A DNA stretch of 10,336 nucleotides from Bryobacterales bacterium (GTDB lineage: Bacteria; Acidobacteriota; Terriglobia; Bryobacterales; Bryobacteraceae): contig JADYZL010000070.1 in NCBI GenBank assembly GCA_020853155.1, positions 1 through 10,336 of the forward strand, given 5' to 3'. Shown piece after piece: positions 6,562-10,336 of the stretch (the first letter of the stretch is position 1; each line of letters opens with the position of its first letter). The notes under the pieces are model-generated. The model did no database searches, was not told the DNA's origin, and worked only from the letters and a program-made list of their open reading frames with translations. Position numbers and translations under genes: made by a program.

Positions 6562-8679
6562 ATGGCTAACACGAACTCTTTCACTCTACCGGCGTTTCGC
6601 CGTGCATGGCTCCTGCTGTCCACGGCGGCATTGCCGATTGTCTGCTTAGGGCAGGTTCCCGGGGCTTCCCAACCGGCGCAGGTTGTGGCGGAATCCCCCG
6701 TGGCGGAGAGCCAGGGGAACGCCTATTACAACTACGCCATGGGCCACCTCTACTCCGAACTCTCCTCGGTATATGGGAATCGAAAAGAGTTTTTGGACCA
6801 GGCTATCGACTACTACAAGGAAGCGTTGAAGCTCGACCCGAAGGCCGGATTTCTGAACGCGGAACTGAGCGAACTCTACCTGCGCTCCGGCCGCGTGGCC
6901 GAAGCGGTCACGGAAGCGGAACGGCGCCTCAAGGAGAATCCGAACGATCTCGATGCCCGGCGCATTCTCGGGCGGATTTACACCCGGCTCATCGGCGACC
7001 CCAACGCCCCCGGCAGTAACCGGCGTAGCGACGGCGTGAATGAAGAGATGCTGCGCAAAGCCATTGAGCAGCACGAATTCATCGTGAAGGCGGACCCCAG
7101 CGATACGGATTCTCAATTGCTGCTCGGGCGGCTATACCGGCTGGATCGCCGCAACGTCGATGCGGAAAGCGCCTTCAAGAAGGTCCTTGAGACAGATTCC
7201 AACAACGACGTGGCGCTTCGTGAACTGGCGCTCGTGTATTCCTCGCTCGGCGATACGAACAAAGCGATCGAGATGTACACGCGCGTGAACTCCCGGAACC
7301 CCACGCCGCGCACGTTGCTCGAACTTGCCAGCGCCTATGAGCAGGTGCGGGATTTCGCGAACGCCGCCACGGTTTACAAGAAAGTGGTTGATCTGAACCC
7401 GGAGGAAGTGGACGTCCTGAAGCGATACGCCCAAGCGCTCCTCTTCGCGGACAAGCTCGATGAGGCGCGGGCCGCCTACCAGACCATCACCGCGAAGAAG
7501 CCGGACGATGTGGAAGGGTTTCTACGGCTCTCCCAGATTTACCGCCAGCAGGGCAACTTCGAGGCGGCGAGAAGCGCGAATGAGAAGGCCAAATCCCTGG
7601 CCCCGGATAATCTGGAGATCCTCTACAACGACATCAATCTACTGGACGCCGAAGGGCGCGCCGATGAAGCCATCGAGCGCTTGAAGTCCATGATTCAGAC
7701 GGCGGAGAAGGCGCGATACACGGATGCGGAGCTAAACGCGCGCATGGTTCTGCTGGAGCGTCTCGGCCTGCTGCAGCGTAGCACGGAGCGTTACGCGGAC
7801 GCCATTGGAAGCTTCACCAAGCTGGCCGAAGCCGACCCCAACCAGGCTGGCCGGGCGCAGGCGCAAATTGTTGAAACGTATCGCATGGCGAAGGATTTCA
7901 CCAAGGCGGAAGCCGTAGCCAACGAAGCGTACAAGAAGTATCCCGAAGATCGCACGCTGATCGTCGTCCGTGCTTCTCTGCTTGCCGATCTCGGCAAGAG
8001 CGACGAAGCGATCCGCGACATGAAAGCTTTCATGAAAGGCCGCGAGGATCACCAGAACTATCTCACCCTTTCGCAGATTTACGAGAAGGCAAAGAGGTAC
8101 CCGGAAATGGCCGAGGCGCTCACCAAGGCCGAAGAATTCGCGGATGGCGACGACGAAATTCAGACCGTCACCTTTATGCGCGGCGCCATGTATGAGCGCC
8201 AGAAGGACTTCGAGAAAGCCGAGGCCGAGTTCCGAAAAGTCCTCGCACGGAATCCGGAAAACGCCTCCGCGCTGAACTACTTGGGCTACATGCTCGCGGA
8301 CCGGAATGTCCGCCTGGAAGAGTCTTTCCAGATGATCAAGAAGGCGGTCGATCTCGACCCCGGTAATGCTGCCTATTTGGACAGCCTGGGCTGGATCTAT
8401 TACCGCATGGGCAAGCTCCATGAAGCGGAATTAGCGCTCAAGCAGGCGCTGCAGCGGATGTCCAAAGACCCCACGATTCACGACCATCTGGGGGACGTCT
8501 ATTTCGAGCAGGGCGATCTGCGCCAGGCCGTGATCGCATGGGAACTTGCGCTCAAGGAGTGGAAAAGCAACGCACCAAGTGAGCGCGATGCGGAATTGAT
8601 TTCCAATCTTTCCACCAAGCTCGAAAAAGCCAAGGTGAGCCTCGCCCAGCAGACCGGCGAACCGGGTTCCCGGCCGTAG
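6562..8679 (+). CDS. Large exported TPR-repeat protein
   Basis: From ATG 6562 this is 705 residues; stop TAG at 8677-8679. The N-terminus (basic FRRAW, then LLLSTAALPIVCLG before QVPG) is a classical signal peptide, with probable cleavage before the Gln. The Cys is not in a good lipobox (PIVC), so a lipoprotein is less likely. The rest is about 17 tandem TPR or TPR-like units of about 34 residues to the C-terminus. The most typical are the last ones, for example LNYLGYMLADRNVRLEESF, YLDSLGWIYYRMGKLHEA and HDHLGDVYFEQGDLRQA. These C-terminal repeats resemble the PA4667-type TPR lipoproteins of Proteobacteria that have been linked to outer-membrane lipoprotein biogenesis; the likeness could be only that of TPRs in general. 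The role is probably protein-protein interaction in the periplasm. An in-frame TTG at 6526 would add 12 residues ahead of the signal peptide and has no better ribosome binding site. The gene is divergent from miaA and convergent with the RtcR-like gene. Confidence 0.88.
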   Translation: MANTNSFTLPAFRRAWLLLSTAALPIVCLGQVPGASQPAQVVAESPVAESQGNAYYNYAMGHLYSELSSVYGNRKEFLDQAIDYYKEALKLDPKAGFLNAELSELYLRSGRVAEAVTEAERRLKENPNDLDARRILGRIYTRLIGDPNAPGSNRRSDGVNEEMLRKAIEQHEFIVKADPSDTDSQLLLGRLYRLDRRNVDAESAFKKVLETDSNNDVALRELALVYSSLGDTNKAIEMYTRVNSRNPTPRTLLELASAYEQVRDFANAATVYKKVVDLNPEEVDVLKRYAQALLFADKLDEARAAYQTITAKKPDDVEGFLRLSQIYRQQGNFEAARSANEKAKSLAPDNLEILYNDINLLDAEGRADEAIERLKSMIQTAEKARYTDAELNARMVLLERLGLLQRSTERYADAIGSFTKLAEADPNQAGRAQAQIVETYRMAKDFTKAEAVANEAYKKYPEDRTLIVVRASLLADLGKSDEAIRDMKAFMKGREDHQNYLTLSQIYEKAKRYPEMAEALTKAEEFADGDDEIQTVTFMRGAMYERQKDFEKAEAEFRKVLARNPENASALNYLGYMLADRNVRLEESFQMIKKAVDLDPGNAAYLDSLGWIYYRMGKLHEAELALKQALQRMSKDPTIHDHLGDVYFEQGDLRQAVIAWELALKEWKSNAPSERDAELISNLSTKLEKAKVSLAQQTGEPGSRP

Positions 8680-8689
8680 CGGAAGCGCG

Positions 8690-8732
8690 CACCCTTACCG
8701 CGAGCCGGCCCCTGGGCCCGACGCGGGCGGTG
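8690..8732. terminator. Imperfect stem-loop between convergent genes
   Basis: CACC (8690-8693) can pair with GGTG (8729-8732), CCGCG (8698-8702) with CGCGG (8722-8726), and the top GGCC-CCTG-GGCC (8707-8718) closes a small loop. The hairpin fills the 62-base gap between the stop of the TPR gene (8679) and the stop of the RtcR-like gene (8742), where a shared terminator is expected. It lacks a T-run, so the mode of termination is uncertain. Confidence 0.35.
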
Positions 8733-8741
8733 AGTGTGCAC

Positions 8742-10325
8742 CTATCGAAACGAGCGGTGGAGGTTTTTCCACTCCAGCCCGAAGCGCTGCAAATACTTGC
8801 GCAAGCGATCCGCATCGTTGACGCTCTTTTTTCGGGAACGGCTGCTGGCGAATAAGCGCCTCCCGGCTTCGGAGAGGCTTCGCGAACGCATGCAGATCCG
8901 GATCACTTCCATCAGTTGCGTCTTCTGGAAGAGATCCAACTGATAGCGCATCTCTTCCGGGACGATTTGCAGCAGTTCCTCTTCGCAGGTTTGCAGCGCC
9001 CACTCGTCGTTCAGCTTCTCGAATTCCAGCTTCACAAGGTCGGTTGTGATCCCCTCGTCCGGAGATTCGATCGCCATTCTCGAAATCGACCGGTGCAGAT
9101 CTTCCAGGCTGCTTTCCCAACTCGACTGCCCCGCGGTGGCCATTTCCAGATACTTCCGCTTCGCGGAGCCGCGGAACCGCAATGGCGTTGAAAACTCCAC
9201 AAACTGCTGGTTGATCTCGTCGTCCATATAAGCGGCAAAATCTTCCAGCCGTTCCACCAGCGGGAGCAGGGTAAACTCCCAAGTGGTCAGCCGCTCCGCA
9301 AGCGGGGCCAGGAAACGGTGTTGCTGCGCCAGGTCGTTCAGGTTCGCGCGCGTCGTGGCGATTAACTGAAACTCACAGGGGAGGCCCGGCATCTCTCGCG
9401 CCAGCGCGCCGAACTGGATGGTTTCCTCAATGGCGATCTGATCCTCGGCCGGTAAGTTCTCGATGTTGCGCAGCAGCAATACCCCGGCGTTTCCCGTACC
9501 GGGCGTGATCGACACCTTCCCAGGCAACTCGCCCGGACCCAGGCTGGTGAACGCTCGAAGCAGTTGCGAAATCTGGCCAGGCCGCAGTTGACGGCTATCC
9601 GCCTCCACCAGCGGGCCATCCAGCAGACTTCGCTCGCGCTTGGTCTCAAAGAAGCGGCGCGCCAGAGTGGACTTCCCGGTGCCTCTTCTACCCGAGATCA
9701 CCAGGGGCAGGTTCCGGCGGGCAAGCACCGATCCCATCCGGCGAATGGTGCCGTTGAAGTGGGGGTTTCGCGTCTCGACGCCGCCCTTTAGGGAACGTTC
9801 GATCAGAGTCGAACTCGCCGATTCCCCCATCAGCCGGTCCACCGCCGCGCCGGGGCGTACATCGATGATCTCGTAGCTGCCGAGGATATCCTCGAGATTC
9901 ATCGGCATTCGCGACTGGATGAGACGAGCCGGTGCAATGCCCTTGCTAGCAAGAAAAATCAGCGCCAATTGCGCAGGCACCGTGAGGTTGCTCACATGGA
10001 GGTAGTATTCCTCCACGTCGATCGAAAACCGGTAATTCGCAACGAAATCGGTGAGCGCCTTCAACGAAGAACTGAAGTCCTGCAGCGTCGCCGTATTCAT
10101 TTCCCAGGAGCGAATGTCCGTCTCCGGGCTGGTCGTCAGCAGATCCTCGACGATGCCGCCGGCCAGCGATCCATCCTTCTCCTCGTGAATCAGGTCAAAA
10201 CGATCAATCGCAAAATCGTGATGTTGAGAAATTGATATCGTGGGTCGCCATGTACCCCATCGATCTTGCTTCTTGGACGCATCCAGGTTCGGATCCAGAA
10301 GCCCGATGACTACCCTTTTTTTCAT
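8742..10325 (-). CDS. rtcR: RtcR-family regulator (CARF - AAA+ - HTH) with degenerate ATPase and sigma-54 motifs
   Basis: RtcR is the CARF-domain activator of RNA-repair operons (rtcBA) that works with sigma-54. This 527-residue protein is close to the length of E. coli RtcR (about 530) and matches it throughout from memory. The start is KKRVVIGLLDPNLD and RWGTWRPTISISQ; the CARF domain (1 to about 160) includes ARLIQS at 133-138; the linker has ETRNPHFN at 184-191; and the C-terminus LSEAGRRLFASSRSRKK..NDADRLRKYLQRFGLEW (484-519) is the RtcR DNA-binding end. Walker A is intact (GRRGTGKS, 212-219). Several working residues are not. No GAFTGA loop is present: the nearest residues are RAFTSL (257-262), and SLGPGE (261-266) stands at the aligned position. 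The Walker B Asp-Glu is R286-N287 in LLLRNIEN. The first arginine-finger residue is L339, although R345 is kept. The sensor II Arg is E408. The CARF Thr-Gly-Thr-His signature is SNLTV (112-116). It is an RtcR relative, perhaps not a functional orthologue. Only 11 bases lie upstream in the window; GAAGAC is a weak ribosome binding site. It is convergent with the large TPR gene. Confidence 0.88.
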   Translation of the reverse strand: MKKRVVIGLLDPNLDASKKQDRWGTWRPTISISQHHDFAIDRFDLIHEEKDGSLAGGIVEDLLTTSPETDIRSWEMNTATLQDFSSSLKALTDFVANYRFSIDVEEYYLHVSNLTVPAQLALIFLASKGIAPARLIQSRMPMNLEDILGSYEIIDVRPGAAVDRLMGESASSTLIERSLKGGVETRNPHFNGTIRRMGSVLARRNLPLVISGRRGTGKSTLARRFFETKRERSLLDGPLVEADSRQLRPGQISQLLRAFTSLGPGELPGKVSITPGTGNAGVLLLRNIENLPAEDQIAIEETIQFGALAREMPGLPCEFQLIATTRANLNDLAQQHRFLAPLAERLTTWEFTLLPLVERLEDFAAYMDDEINQQFVEFSTPLRFRGSAKRKYLEMATAGQSSWESSLEDLHRSISRMAIESPDEGITTDLVKLEFEKLNDEWALQTCEEELLQIVPEEMRYQLDLFQKTQLMEVIRICMRSRSLSEAGRRLFASSRSRKKSVNDADRLRKYLQRFGLEWKNLHRSFR

Positions 10326-10336
10326 GACTTGTCTTC

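Noticed and set aside
1..10336. CRISPR array or Cas gene, suggested by the CARF domain at the right end
   Set aside because: No regularly spaced direct repeats are visible, and this CARF belongs to the RtcR type, which is linked to RNA repair rather than to CRISPR loci.

Overview
The window is GC-rich bacterial chromosome, densely coded on both strands, with no tRNA or rRNA, no insertion sequence and no CRISPR array that I can see. The gene content suggests a soil-type Acidobacteriota of the Solibacter/Bryobacter kind: long secreted TPR proteins, sigma-54-type regulators and a fused LplT-PlsC-acyl-ACP ligase. That placement is inference from gene style, not from a marker gene.

Layout from left to right. 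At 1-229 (minus) is the N-terminal end of a gene that leaves the window, probably a regulator of the sigma-54 activator type. It has a good ribosome binding site and a perfect palindrome just upstream. Divergent from it, 396-3884 (plus) encodes a 1162-residue protein that joins a lysophospholipid flippase (LplT-like MFS), a PlsC-type acyltransferase and an acyl-ACP synthetase, a one-protein version of the E. coli lplT-aas system. Convergent with it is a minus-strand pair transcribed from about 6350 leftward: miaA (5303-6331, tRNA dimethylallyltransferase), then a secreted or membrane-anchored protein with a FlgO/TolB-like N-terminal domain and TPR repeats (3972-5270). Divergent from miaA is a large exported TPR protein (6562-8679, plus). 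The 230-base miaA/TPR gap holds overlapping divergent -10 elements and a stretch with long-range complementarity that could fold as a leader RNA or small RNA. Convergent with the TPR gene, 8742-10325 (minus) encodes an RtcR-family protein (CARF domain, AAA+ domain, C-terminal HTH).

The most interesting object is the RtcR-like protein. Overall it aligns very well with RtcR, the CARF-controlled activator of RNA-repair operons. However, the sigma-54-contacting GAFTGA loop, the Walker B Asp-Glu pair, one arginine finger, the sensor II Arg and the CARF Thr-Gly-Thr-His signature are all changed, while Walker A and the C-terminal DNA-binding segment are kept. This looks like a repurposed RtcR: a CARF-linked DNA-binding protein that probably binds but does not hydrolyse ATP and does not work through sigma-54 in the usual way. 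Its targets and neighbours lie beyond the right edge and cannot be judged here.

The genes form no single pathway. Aas fusion: membrane phospholipid repair. MiaA: tRNA modification. The two TPR proteins: unassigned envelope roles. The RtcR-like protein: signal-dependent regulation, perhaps RNA-related.
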